Assembly: GCA_013823725.1 (NCBI GenBank)
Contig: PNMQ01000002.1
Coordinates: 211,823-275,822 of the forward strand
Direction: 5' to 3'
DNA: 64,000 bases
Origin: Candidatus Pelagibacter sp.
GTDB lineage: Bacteria; Pseudomonadota; Alphaproteobacteria; Paracaedibacterales; CAIOTO01
In this document: in pieces, positions 1 to 9,769 of the stretch
Layout: every line of letters starts with the position of its first letter
Numbering within the stretch: the stretch's first letter is position 1
The notes under the pieces: generated by a model
What the model was told of the DNA's origin: nothing
The model's database searches: none
What the model saw: only the letters and a program-made list of their open reading frames with translations
Translations under genes and position numbers: made by a program

Positions 1-199
1 ATCTATATTTTCGTAGTTAAAATGGGAAATATTATTTAAAAAATTTTCTGTTTTCTTTTCTGTACTTGTGGAAAAAATATAATTGTTAAAAGCAAAAAAA
101 ATAAATAAAAAACAAGGTAAAGCAAACAAAATAAGTTTTATTTTTTTTTTAATTTTGTACAAACTTTTCTTTCCTTATCTTTAGTTCAAAATTACGCAT

Positions 200-991
200 T
201 TACTTTTTGGACTGCGATGGTAGTACAACTACGTCTGACCAGTATCTAATGCAAGTCTCCAGATGAGACTTAAATTCTTCGTATTCATACCCCTTGCACA
301 TAAATCCAGATGCATGAGATCTATAGCATGTTAGCATATCATCGAAGTTTATGGAATTCGTTAATATGATAACCGGAATATCACAGATATCTCTGTCTCT
401 TTTAATTTCTTTAAGCAACGAAAAACCATCATGTTGCGGAATATTCAGATCCATAAGAATAATATCAGGTCTTGGAAAATCAATGCTGGTTTTTCTATTA
501 CGAAGAAAATCAATCATTGCTCCACCTTCGTGCAAAACAAGAAGATTAAGCTCTAAATCAATTTCATCAAAAGCCTTTCGTAAAATTAATTCTTCGGCAG
601 GGTCGTCTTCTACAACAATAACATTAAGAGGGATTTTTCTACCTATTTTAATAAAATCACCTTCTAATTTTTGCTGTCTTTCAAAATATATATCGCAACC
701 TTGAAAAAAATAACTAGGATCTACTCCAAAAATTTTCCCAAATTGAAAGAGCACTAAAGCTGTAATTTTTGATTGTGCTTGTTCGTATTTTTGAACTTGC
801 TGATGAGAAACTCCAAGTTTTTCACCAACATCACTTAACGTGAAACCCATTTTTAAACGTTTTTCTCGAATACGCTTTCCAACAAAAACATCCACCTGAT
901 AATTTTTACAATCAAAAGTTCCCATAATTTCACCGTTCAAAAAAGACAGAAATGTAGCATAAACGAAATTACCATGCGTTTTATCTGCCAA
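200..991 (-). CDS. XRE-family HTH domain fused to an Rcp1-like response-regulator receiver domain
   Basis: N-terminal VGKRIREKRLKMGFTLSDVGEKLGVSHQQVQKYE HTH; C-terminal VIVVEDD...ILMDLNIPQHDG...VIILTNS...CKG receiver signature. Confidence 0.85.
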   Translation of the reverse strand: MADKTHGNFVYATFLSFLNGEIMGTFDCKNYQVDVFVGKRIREKRLKMGFTLSDVGEKLGVSHQQVQKYEQAQSKITALVLFQFGKIFGVDPSYFFQGCDIYFERQQKLEGDFIKIGRKIPLNVIVVEDDPAEELILRKAFDEIDLELNLLVLHEGGAMIDFLRNRKTSIDFPRPDIILMDLNIPQHDGFSLLKEIKRDRDICDIPVIILTNSINFDDMLTCYRSHASGFMCKGYEYEEFKSHLETCIRYWSDVVVLPSQSKK

Positions 992-1128
992 TAAAGTAAT
1001 TATATTAGGATAATAAATAATTAAAACAATAAAAAGTAGTTGAAAATAACCTTATTTTTCAATATTAATTATTTATTTACCTTGTTCACAATATAATATT
1101 CAATAAATTATTAAACAAGAATATAATA

Positions 1129-1554
1129 ATGTATAAAGCTAATATAAAAAAACGTCTTTTTTTCATCATTTTCATGTTTCCTTACTTCGTTAATCAAAAT
1201 ATACAAGCTCAAGAGGTATCTCTTTCTAGTAACACCCAACCCCATACCATAAGTAACCCCACTAACACACAACCAATACCCTCAAAAGAAGAGATTATAG
1301 AAAGCATAAAGCACAATCTTTCTTCTTTAAAATCTTATGTAACTAGCCCTCAAGATACACAAAATAATTATCAGCAGATCCAAGCAACTATCAATAATTT
1401 AGATTCTAACTTTCAAAAAGTATTTTCTTATATTAATTCAGAATCAAAGTCCCCAAACAATAACCCCTCTGTCCTTATGCCAAGAGAGAGAAAAACAAAA
1501 TCTTACAGAAATAATCTTAAGAATTTGCCCATTGCACAACCTAACGCCACATAA
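1129..1554 (+). CDS. small putative secreted hypothetical protein
   Basis: ORF with N-terminal hydrophobic signal-like segment (KKRLFFIIFMFPYFVNQNIQAQE); no recognised domain. Confidence 0.5.
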   Translation: MYKANIKKRLFFIIFMFPYFVNQNIQAQEVSLSSNTQPHTISNPTNTQPIPSKEEIIESIKHNLSSLKSYVTSPQDTQNNYQQIQATINNLDSNFQKVFSYINSESKSPNNNPSVLMPRERKTKSYRNNLKNLPIAQPNAT

Positions 1555-1557
1555 TAA

Positions 1558-1599
1558 AAACATAATTATTATGTAGGCATTATCGTAATAATTATGTTT
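1558..1599. terminator. AT-rich hairpin downstream of the 1129-1554 ORF
   Basis: aaacataattatta / taataattatgttt, 14-bp perfect inverted repeat, 14-nt loop. Confidence 0.45.
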
Positions 1600-1723
1600 C
1601 AGTCATTTTTTAAAAAAAGCAATACATAACATATTAGACAAATATTAATTGGTCTTTTCTTGCAACCTAAGTTAAAATTTAAAATAAGGATCAATACAAT
1701 AATTTCATCATGAAAGACTATCC

Positions 1724-2506
1724 ATGGAACCCACTGCTATTAAAGAGAATCTAGAATCAAATAAAATAGAAATCAAAAATATTTTCAAAAGCTTTGGCGA
1801 AAAAAAAGTCTTAAATGATATAAATCTATCGGTAAAAAAAAATGAATCTCTTGTTATTATAGGCGGATCAGGAACAGGGAAATCTGTACTTATCAAACTT
1901 ATTATGGGTTTGATTAACCCAGATCAAGGTGAAATCCTAATTGATGGAGAAGATTTATGCAAAGCAAAAGACATCAATATGATGCGTAGGAAAATGGGAA
2001 TGCTTTTTCAAGGAGGAGCGCTATTTGACAGTATGACCATACTAGAAAACGTAGCATTCGGATTACGTCAAGGACAAAACAAATCCAAAAAAGAAGCACA
2101 TGAAATAGCATATGAAAAACTAAACGCTGTTGAATTAGATGAAAGAGTGTCACATCTTTATCCCTCGGAACTTTCAGGAGGAATGCAAAAAAGAGCAGCC
2201 CTTGCACGTGCCATAGCAACAAACCCTGAAATCATTTTCTTTGATGAACCCACAACAGGACTAGATCCTATCTTAAGCGGCACTATCAATAATTTAATGA
2301 AAAAATGTGTTAGAGAACTTGGAGCAACCACCATAACAATAACACATGACATGAAAAGCCTTAGAAATATTGCTGACACTGTAGCACTTATTCATCAAGG
2401 CCAAATATTATGGACAGGATCTATCCATGAAATGGATAATTCGTCCAATGAAGCGTTAAAACAATTTATAAGCGGAAGCCCCAACGGACCTCTTACTCAA
2501 AATTAA
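1724..2506 (+). CDS. mlaF: ABC transporter ATP-binding protein, MlaF-like (phospholipid/toluene-tolerance type)
   Basis: Walker A GGSGTGKS, LSGGMQKRAALARA signature, IIFFDEPTTGLDP Walker B; Mla/Ttg2A-type sequence. Confidence 0.85.
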   Translation: MEPTAIKENLESNKIEIKNIFKSFGEKKVLNDINLSVKKNESLVIIGGSGTGKSVLIKLIMGLINPDQGEILIDGEDLCKAKDINMMRRKMGMLFQGGALFDSMTILENVAFGLRQGQNKSKKEAHEIAYEKLNAVELDERVSHLYPSELSGGMQKRAALARAIATNPEIIFFDEPTTGLDPILSGTINNLMKKCVRELGATTITITHDMKSLRNIADTVALIHQGQILWTGSIHEMDNSSNEALKQFISGSPNGPLTQN

Positions 2507-2642
2507 ATATATCACCTAATTTATGCCGACAGATGCTTGGTATTAATATTAAAAATCAGAGCAGAGCTAAATTTCAATACCCTCTCATTTTTTTGTAGAC
2601 ATATAAGATTATATACCGTATATTATAAACATTGATTTTATT

Positions 2643-2718
2643 GCCCAGATAGCTCAGTTGGTAGAGCAAAGGATTGAAAATCCTTGTGTCGCTGGTTCGA
2701 TTCCTGCTCTGGGCACCA
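2643..2718 (+). tRNA. tRNA-Phe(GAA)
   Basis: gcccaga...tctgggc acceptor pairing, anticodon loop ttgaaaa, TpsiC ggttcgattcc, encoded CCA. Confidence 0.95.
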
Positions 2719-2749
2719 TCTTTTCAAATTTTTCTCATACATTTAATTT

Positions 2750-4084
2750 ATGTCAGTTCAACAGATTGAAAAAGAAGACGACTTTTCAAAAAAAAATAAT
2801 ATTGATATTATTACCTTTGGTTGTCGCCTAAATTCTTACGAATCGGAAGTCATTAAAAATCTTTCCAGTGATGCTGGCCTTGATAATATAACTATTATCA
2901 ACACATGTGCTGTCACTTCAGAAGCAGAAAGACAAGCCAAACAAACGATTCGCAAAATTAGAAAAAACAATCCTTCCACAAAAATTATTGTAACGGGTTG
3001 CGGGGCACAAATTAATCCAGATATTTATGCTGCTATGGATGAAGTTAATCACGTCATAGGCAATGACGAAAAAATGAAACCAGAAACATATCACCGCCTT
3101 TCAGCAACAACCGAACGCGTCCTTGTGAACGATATTATGTCTGTAACAGAAACAGCGAATCATCTTATTTCTGGTTTTGAAAACAAATCACGTGCTTTTA
3201 TTCAAGTTCAAAATGGCTGCAATCACCGTTGCACATTTTGTATTATCCCTTATGGACGCGGTAACTCGCGAAGTGTTCCAATAGGTGAAATTGTCAATCA
3301 AATCAAACTTCTTGTAAAAAATGGAGTAAAAGAAATTGTTTTTACGGGTGTAGATATTACATCTTATGGGGAAGACCTGCCAGGCAAACCCAAATTTGGT
3401 GAAATGGTTCAAAGAATCCTAAATCTTGTGCCCGAACTTCCACGATTACGTATTTCTTCTGTAGACCCCAGTGAAATAGATGAAACTTTTTGGCATGTAT
3501 TTGCTACAGATCATCGCATCATGCCACATTTGCATCTAAGCCTTCAATCTGGAGACAATGTTATCCTAAGAAGAATGAAGAGACGACATTTAAGAGATGA
3601 TGTTTACCAATTTTGCGATAAGGCACGAACACTACGCCCAGACGTTGTTTTTGGTGCAGACATTATCGTAGGATTTCCAACCGAATCTGATGAGATGTTT
3701 AAAAATACATGTAACCTCGTTGAAGAATGCAATATTACCTTTCTTCATGTATTCCCCTACTCTTCTCGTCCAGGGACACCTGCTAGCAAAATTACACCAT
3801 TACCCAAGGCAATAGTCAAAAAACGTGCAGCAGATTTAAGATCCATTGGTCAATCACTTGAAGAAAATCTATTAAAAAAACTAGTAAATCAAAAATCCAC
3901 CATGCTAGTTGAAAAAATAACTGATGAACATATTATGGGAAAGAATGATTACTTCATTCCTATGCGTGTGACTTTAAAACCAACATCAACACTACCTGTT
4001 GAAAATTCAATACTTTTAATCACTGCTACAGACTTTCAAAATGGTATTCTAAACGCAGACGATTATACAATTATTGAAAATTAA
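2750..4084 (+). CDS. mtaB: MiaB-like tRNA methylthiotransferase (MtaB type)
   Basis: TFGCRLNSYESE, INTCAVT, radical-SAM CNHRCTFCIIPYGRG, GADIIVGFPTE. Confidence 0.9.
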   Translation: MSVQQIEKEDDFSKKNNIDIITFGCRLNSYESEVIKNLSSDAGLDNITIINTCAVTSEAERQAKQTIRKIRKNNPSTKIIVTGCGAQINPDIYAAMDEVNHVIGNDEKMKPETYHRLSATTERVLVNDIMSVTETANHLISGFENKSRAFIQVQNGCNHRCTFCIIPYGRGNSRSVPIGEIVNQIKLLVKNGVKEIVFTGVDITSYGEDLPGKPKFGEMVQRILNLVPELPRLRISSVDPSEIDETFWHVFATDHRIMPHLHLSLQSGDNVILRRMKRRHLRDDVYQFCDKARTLRPDVVFGADIIVGFPTESDEMFKNTCNLVEECNITFLHVFPYSSRPGTPASKITPLPKAIVKKRAADLRSIGQSLEENLLKKLVNQKSTMLVEKITDEHIMGKNDYFIPMRVTLKPTSTLPVENSILLITATDFQNGILNADDYTIIEN

Positions 4085-4093
4085 TACAGCTTT

Positions 4094-5011
4094 ATGTGGA
4101 AAAAACTGAAAGAGAACCTTAAAAATACTTCCAGTTCTTTCAAAGACAAGATAACCCATTTATTTCATAAAAAAAAATTAACACTAGATGACATCGATAC
4201 ACTTGAAGAAACGTTGATTGTAAGTGATATTTCTGTTTCGGTTACTACAGAAATCATTAAACAAGTAAATCAACAGCTTAAAAAAGTCAAAGAAGATACT
4301 TACGACTTAACCCATCTTCTTTTTGATGTCATGAAAAATTTTCTGCCCCCCCCTAGTTCTATCCCTCAACCCTCTAAAGACCAACTAAACATTATTATAT
4401 TTATTGGTGTTAATGGATCAGGAAAAACAACAAGTATTGGAAAATTAGGGCATTACTGGAAAAATCATAACTACTCTATAGAATACGCTTCTTGCGATAC
4501 ATTTAGAGCAGCAGCACCTGAACAACTTAAAATTTGGGCTGAACGTTCACATATACAAGTGCATGAAGGATTACCGCAACAAGACCCAGCAAGTGTCGCG
4601 TATGGCGCCATTCAAAAAGCTAAAAAAAATCAGTCTAATATGCTGCTTGTAGACACATCGGGCAGACTTCATAATAATCAAAATTTAATGGAAGAACTGC
4701 TAAAAATATATAAAACGATTCAAAAACAAGTTTCGCCCGAACAGATTACTGTACTTTGCACACTTGATGCAACCACTGGTCAAAATGGCCTAAAACAAAT
4801 TCAAACATTTAATCAATATATTCCTCTAAGTGGTCTTATTCTTACCAAAATAGATGGGACAGCTAAAGGTGGTATTATTCTATCACTTTGGGATAACTTA
4901 AAAATCCCCGTCATGGCATTAGCTGATGGAGAAAAAATAGATGATATTTTAGATTTTGAACCACAATCATTTTTAAAAGCAATGCTTGGTTTTGAACAGG
5001 AGAACGCATGA
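4094..5011 (+). CDS. ftsY: signal recognition particle receptor FtsY (NG domain, short N-terminus)
   Basis: GVNGSGKTTSIGKL, DTFRAAAPEQL, DTSGRLHNN, TKIDGTAKGG. Confidence 0.95.
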   Translation: MWKKLKENLKNTSSSFKDKITHLFHKKKLTLDDIDTLEETLIVSDISVSVTTEIIKQVNQQLKKVKEDTYDLTHLLFDVMKNFLPPPSSIPQPSKDQLNIIIFIGVNGSGKTTSIGKLGHYWKNHNYSIEYASCDTFRAAAPEQLKIWAERSHIQVHEGLPQQDPASVAYGAIQKAKKNQSNMLLVDTSGRLHNNQNLMEELLKIYKTIQKQVSPEQITVLCTLDATTGQNGLKQIQTFNQYIPLSGLILTKIDGTAKGGIILSLWDNLKIPVMALADGEKIDDILDFEPQSFLKAMLGFEQENA

Positions 5012-6486
5012 CATCAACAGTCACTAAGATAGAAAGTATTTTTGGCATCCATGATGTTAGAGCCTTTCATAAATCAGAACAAGCCCTTAATTATCTTCAA
5101 AAAATTTATGACGATAGCACATCCTTAATAAAAGAAGCTTTTAAACAAGCGTTATCAGGCGAAATTAAAGACGCAGAGATGAGCCATGCTTGTTATCCAT
5201 ACATTGGATTTTATGTTGATGCTAAAGACCTTTCGCCCGCTTCTCGCCAAAGTTATGGTGCAGTAAGCGATTCTGGTTATTATGGCGGAACTATTACACG
5301 ACCTGATCTTTTCCACGATTATTTACAAGAACAATTAGACCTTCTTATTCAAAATCATGGCGTTACTTTATATGTAGGCAGAAGCCGTTGGCCTATTCCC
5401 CTACCCTTTGCTGTTGAGCATTCACCCAGTAATTTAGAAAGCGATGCTTTATGGGAAGTTCAAAATGCATTTGTACTGCCTAATCTTTCACGCATCGACG
5501 ACAAGGAAGCAAATTGTGAAAACATTCATCAAAAAGTTAAACCCGTTTCTTTGTTCAGTGGTGAACGTGTTGATTATTCCCTACATCGCCTGCAACATTA
5601 TACAGCAACAAATATTGAAGATTTTCAAGGCTATATTCTTCTTACCAATTACCAACGTTACATCGATGCTTTTATTAAATTTGGAGAATCAGAACTTTTA
5701 AAAGAAGATACAGAATACACAGAATTTGTTGGACCAAACGGCTTTCGCGTTACTAAAAATGGAGCAGTAACCAAAAAAAATAATACTTCTAAAAATTTAC
5801 CCCAAATGCCCGCCTATCATTTAAAACGCGCAGATGGTCAAGGTATTACATTTATTAATATTGGTGTAGGTCCTAGCAATGCAAAAACGATTACGGATCA
5901 TTTAGCCGTATTGCGTCCCCACTGTTGGATTATGTTAGGCCATTGCGCCGGCCTTAGGTCTACCCAAAAATTAGGTGATTATGTTTTAGCACATGCATAC
6001 GTACGCGAAGATCATGTGTTGGATGCAGACCTTCCTTTATGGGTTCCAGTACCTGCATTAGCTGAAATTCAAGTTGCACTACAAGATGCAGTTTTTAACA
6101 TTACCCACGAAACACCTGGAGAAATTAAAGGTCGTATGCGTACAGGTACTGTTCTTACAACAGATAACCGAAATTGGGAACTTCAATCTCGAGCACTCAT
6201 AGAACGCTTTCGTCAAAGCAGATCTATAGCTGTAGATATGGAATCTGCTACAGTTTCTGCAAATGGGTTTAGATTTCGTGTTCCCTATGGTACACTTTTA
6301 TGCGTTTCTGATAAACCCATTCATGGAGAAATTAAATTACAAGGAGTCGCGAATACATTTTATAAACAACGCGTGAGACAACATTTGGAAATAGGTCTTG
6401 AAACTATAAAATTATTAAGATCTTACAATAAACAACAATTACATTCTAGAAAGCTGAGAGGCTTTGACGAACCTCCCTTTCGTTAA
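5008..6486 (+). CDS. amn: AMP nucleosidase
   Basis: Amn-like N-terminal region plus nucleoside phosphorylase-like C-terminus (MLGHCAGLR, AVDMESATVSANGFRF); 4-nt ATGA overlap with ftsY. Confidence 0.9.
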   Translation: MTSTVTKIESIFGIHDVRAFHKSEQALNYLQKIYDDSTSLIKEAFKQALSGEIKDAEMSHACYPYIGFYVDAKDLSPASRQSYGAVSDSGYYGGTITRPDLFHDYLQEQLDLLIQNHGVTLYVGRSRWPIPLPFAVEHSPSNLESDALWEVQNAFVLPNLSRIDDKEANCENIHQKVKPVSLFSGERVDYSLHRLQHYTATNIEDFQGYILLTNYQRYIDAFIKFGESELLKEDTEYTEFVGPNGFRVTKNGAVTKKNNTSKNLPQMPAYHLKRADGQGITFINIGVGPSNAKTITDHLAVLRPHCWIMLGHCAGLRSTQKLGDYVLAHAYVREDHVLDADLPLWVPVPALAEIQVALQDAVFNITHETPGEIKGRMRTGTVLTTDNRNWELQSRALIERFRQSRSIAVDMESATVSANGFRFRVPYGTLLCVSDKPIHGEIKLQGVANTFYKQRVRQHLEIGLETIKLLRSYNKQQLHSRKLRGFDEPPFR

Positions 6487-6490
6487 TAAA

Positions 6491-6519
6491 AAATCACACC
6501 CCTATTTAGGGTGTGATTT
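6491..6519 (+). terminator. rho-independent terminator after amn
   Basis: aaatcacaccc-ctattta-gggtgtgattt perfect hairpin 5 nt after the stop. Confidence 0.85.
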
Positions 6520-6562
6520 CTAAAAATTTTAAGATTAACGTTGATTAACCGTTTGAAACTTC

Positions 6563-7888
6563 TTACGACGCTGATTGGGTAGAATCTGGACCTGCTACTG
6601 CCCCTGCTGCAGAGTTTTGAAATAAGGAAGGTGCTTCATTTACTCCTCTTGGTGAACCAAACCTTTCACCATTTTTTCCTTTCCCACCATTTTGTCTTGG
6701 TAATGGAATATAGGCATTTGTAGCCGGAGCACCTTGTGGTTTATTGGCAATTACTTTTTCTTCAATCAATTTGCATGCTTTTTCAATTTTTTCAATTTGT
6801 TTCGGATACTTAACTTTCAAATTATCTTTTTCTGCTAATGCCATAGATACATCATTTTCCACAATGTGGTCTGCCATTTTTCCATTAGGAAGCAAAAGCT
6901 GAATAGCATCTTCTAACGTAATCTCTCCATCCTTGATCAAAATTGCTTCTTGTAGTTGAGATTTCAGAACTTTTTTAGCTCTAAAGTTTTTTTGAACCGC
7001 TGAAACTGCTTTTACTTGTTGTGCTGTGGCAGAAAGATTTGAAGATAAAGGCGGAACATCATCAAAACTTAAAAGATCAACACTTCCAGAACTACCAGGA
7101 GTTGCAACAGATATTGCTGCGTCTTTCAACAATGGATTGTTTGCATCTAGTTTTGATAATGCTTCCCTCTTCGATTTAAGTAAAGATTCTAACTCTCTAA
7201 TTTCTCTTTCTAAATCAGCAATTTGAAGCTGTACATTTTTTGCAGAAAGCTGTTGGCTAAAATCTTTTCGCAGTTCATCCATTTGTTTTTGTAAACTTTC
7301 TCTGCCCAATTTACATTCTTCTAATGCTTGATATAGCTCTGTTGTGTTGGCTGTTGCTTCAGCATTAATAAGTCCTTTTCTACCCGTATTAACAATACGA
7401 CCATCTTTATTTTCAATTAAAGTATCTTTATAAATTTTACTGTCTAATTTAGTCACAAAAGGACCTTTTTGTTTATATAGATTAGCGAAATGTGCTTTAA
7501 TAATAAATTCTTTTGCGTCCTCATATTCTACGGCTTTATCTGAACGATTTTGAATTAATTCATCCGCCTTTGTTTTAACTACAGCAACTGTGCTTGCATC
7601 ATAAAGCCTAGAATCATCTATAAGTAACTCTTGTCCTGATTCAACTAAACCTAATAATTTAAAGGCATCAGACAATTTTTTAAAGTGAAAATGATCTGAA
7701 ACTAAAACTTTTTTCTTATCTATCCAAAGATAATATTGATTTGGTTTAACAGGTTTTACACCAGCTTTTGTTGATGATTTAAATATCTGTGTTTCTTGAG
7801 AAGGATTAACAACTGAAGCTTCTGCTGAAAAAACCTTCCCAGTGATAGAAGATGTAAGTAATAAAGCTAAAATTAGTTTGGATTTCAT
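6563..7888 (-). CDS. secreted coiled-coil hypothetical protein with IQ-like motif
   Basis: signal peptide MKSKLILALLLTSSITGKVFSAEA; heptad-rich central region; AVQKNFRAKKVLK. Confidence 0.6.
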   Translation of the reverse strand: MKSKLILALLLTSSITGKVFSAEASVVNPSQETQIFKSSTKAGVKPVKPNQYYLWIDKKKVLVSDHFHFKKLSDAFKLLGLVESGQELLIDDSRLYDASTVAVVKTKADELIQNRSDKAVEYEDAKEFIIKAHFANLYKQKGPFVTKLDSKIYKDTLIENKDGRIVNTGRKGLINAEATANTTELYQALEECKLGRESLQKQMDELRKDFSQQLSAKNVQLQIADLEREIRELESLLKSKREALSKLDANNPLLKDAAISVATPGSSGSVDLLSFDDVPPLSSNLSATAQQVKAVSAVQKNFRAKKVLKSQLQEAILIKDGEITLEDAIQLLLPNGKMADHIVENDVSMALAEKDNLKVKYPKQIEKIEKACKLIEEKVIANKPQGAPATNAYIPLPRQNGGKGKNGERFGSPRGVNEAPSLFQNSAAGAVAGPDSTQSAS

Positions 7889-8128
7889 AAAATTTTCCTC
7901 GGATGAATTAATGATACATATATGTAATATTTTTAAAAAATAAAATTAATTTTTAATTAAATGCATCCCATTTTTTAACTTCATATTTAAAAATATGACA
8001 TCAAAAATGATAATGAATCTTTTTCCTATTTAAATCTTTCGTTAAGGAAAAAATTGCCTAGCATTAACTCTTTTTTTAAGAATTCATCGATAAGCTTTCA
8101 TTATAGATTTCTACATAATATCAAATAC

Positions 8129-9754
8129 ATGGAAGCTCTACGCAACCAATTTTTAAAATTAGGACTTACAAGATCGTTATCCATTATTGGTGTAACGCTT
8201 GTAACTCTTATCTTTTTTGCTTATTTAGCTTTACGAACCACAGTGCCAGATTTAGGTCTTTTATTTGCCAATCTTGATCCATCAGATGCTTCTAAAATTT
8301 CTGAAAGACTTAAAGTGATGAATATTCCCCATGAAATCAAGGGGGAATCAAGTGATCAGATCTTTGCACAAAAAGATCAAATATCAAAACTTCGCATGGA
8401 ACTTGCAGCAGACGGATTACCTGCTGGTGGAACCATTGGCTATGAACTGTTTGACAAAAGTGATTTCATGGGCACCTCAAGTGCCATGATTGATATTAAT
8501 ATGCTAAGGGCAACTGAAGGTGAAATTGCAAAATCCATTCGAACCATTCAAGGCGTTATGTCTGCCCGTATACACTTAGTTCTTCCTAAAAAAGAATTGT
8601 TTTCTCAAGAAAAAAGTCTACCCAGTGCATCTGTCATTATCAAAATGAAAGGAACATCAAGGCTTTCTGTGAATCAAGTATTAGCTATACAGCATCTTGT
8701 AGCATCAGCTATTCCTGAATTAACACTTGATCGAATTTCCATTATTGATGACAAAGGCACCTTATTAGCTAAAGGGACAGATACCACCCTTCAACAGATG
8801 AGCAGCTTAACACAGATGGAATTAAAAGGTTCGTACGAGTCTAAAGTAGCAAGATCCATAGAATCTCTTTTAGAAAATACGGTTGGTCCAGGAAAAATAC
8901 GTGCAGAAGTTAATGTAGATATGGACTTTGATCAGATATCGACTCAATCCGTTGAATATGATCCCGATGGACAAGTAGCCCGGTCTTCGCAGTCCAGCAA
9001 TGAAGGGTCGAATTCCAATGAATCGGCACTAAGCGATACAACAAGCATCCAAAATAATCAACCAGGAAACAACTCTGGACCCTCGAACCAAAGCAAAAAC
9101 CAAGACACAAGAAACGAAGAAAATATTTCTTATGAAATATCAAATACGACAAAAACCCATGTAAAAGAAACAGGGGCTGTTAAACGTATTTCAATTGCTA
9201 TTCTTGTGGATGGAGTATACGAAATAGATAAAGAAGGGAAGAGTACCTATAAACCTAGATCTGCTGAAGATATCATAGAACTAACAGAACTTGCAAAAAC
9301 TGCATCTGGATTTAATGAAAAACGTGGTGATGTTATTAAGATTACCAATATGAAATTTAATGAAGTACCTACTGAACCTGAAAGTTCATCTGCAATCAAT
9401 AAAATTTTAACCCATCTTATGACATCAAAATATATTGAAAATCTTGTTATCTTGTTCATGGGTCTTCTTTTGTACTTTAAAGTTATTAAACCCTACGCCT
9501 TACAAGTTGCTGGTGCATCTGGTTTTGTTGTTCAAAAAAAATCTACTGTTTCTCCACCACCTTCCATTTCTCCTCCAGAAATTGAAAAAGAAAAAAAGGA
9601 AGTAGTTGAAATCGAAGAAGAATCTGATGAACTTATTAATGTGGAACATATCGATGGCCTTATGAAATCATCTTCCATTAAAAAAGTGGGAGAAATTATA
9701 CACAGACACCCTGAAGAAACAATCAGCATCATTAGAAGCTGGATGCAGCAGTAA
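8129..9754 (+). CDS. fliF: flagellar MS-ring protein FliF (ORF track starts at TTG 8054; ATG 8129 more likely)
   Basis: LFANLDPSDASKI, YELFDKSDFMGTSS, RATEGEIAKSI, ARIHLVLPKKELF; followed by fliG. Confidence 0.93.
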   Translation: MEALRNQFLKLGLTRSLSIIGVTLVTLIFFAYLALRTTVPDLGLLFANLDPSDASKISERLKVMNIPHEIKGESSDQIFAQKDQISKLRMELAADGLPAGGTIGYELFDKSDFMGTSSAMIDINMLRATEGEIAKSIRTIQGVMSARIHLVLPKKELFSQEKSLPSASVIIKMKGTSRLSVNQVLAIQHLVASAIPELTLDRISIIDDKGTLLAKGTDTTLQQMSSLTQMELKGSYESKVARSIESLLENTVGPGKIRAEVNVDMDFDQISTQSVEYDPDGQVARSSQSSNEGSNSNESALSDTTSIQNNQPGNNSGPSNQSKNQDTRNEENISYEISNTTKTHVKETGAVKRISIAILVDGVYEIDKEGKSTYKPRSAEDIIELTELAKTASGFNEKRGDVIKITNMKFNEVPTEPESSSAINKILTHLMTSKYIENLVILFMGLLLYFKVIKPYALQVAGASGFVVQKKSTVSPPPSISPPEIEKEKKEVVEIEEESDELINVEHIDGLMKSSSIKKVGEIIHRHPEETISIIRSWMQQ

Positions 9755-9769
9755 TAAATAGGAAATGAC

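Noticed and set aside
8045-8058. Possible sigma-54 promoter upstream of fliF (ggaaaaaaattgc)
   Set aside because: GG-to-GC spacing is 8 instead of the required 10, and the flanking consensus is absent
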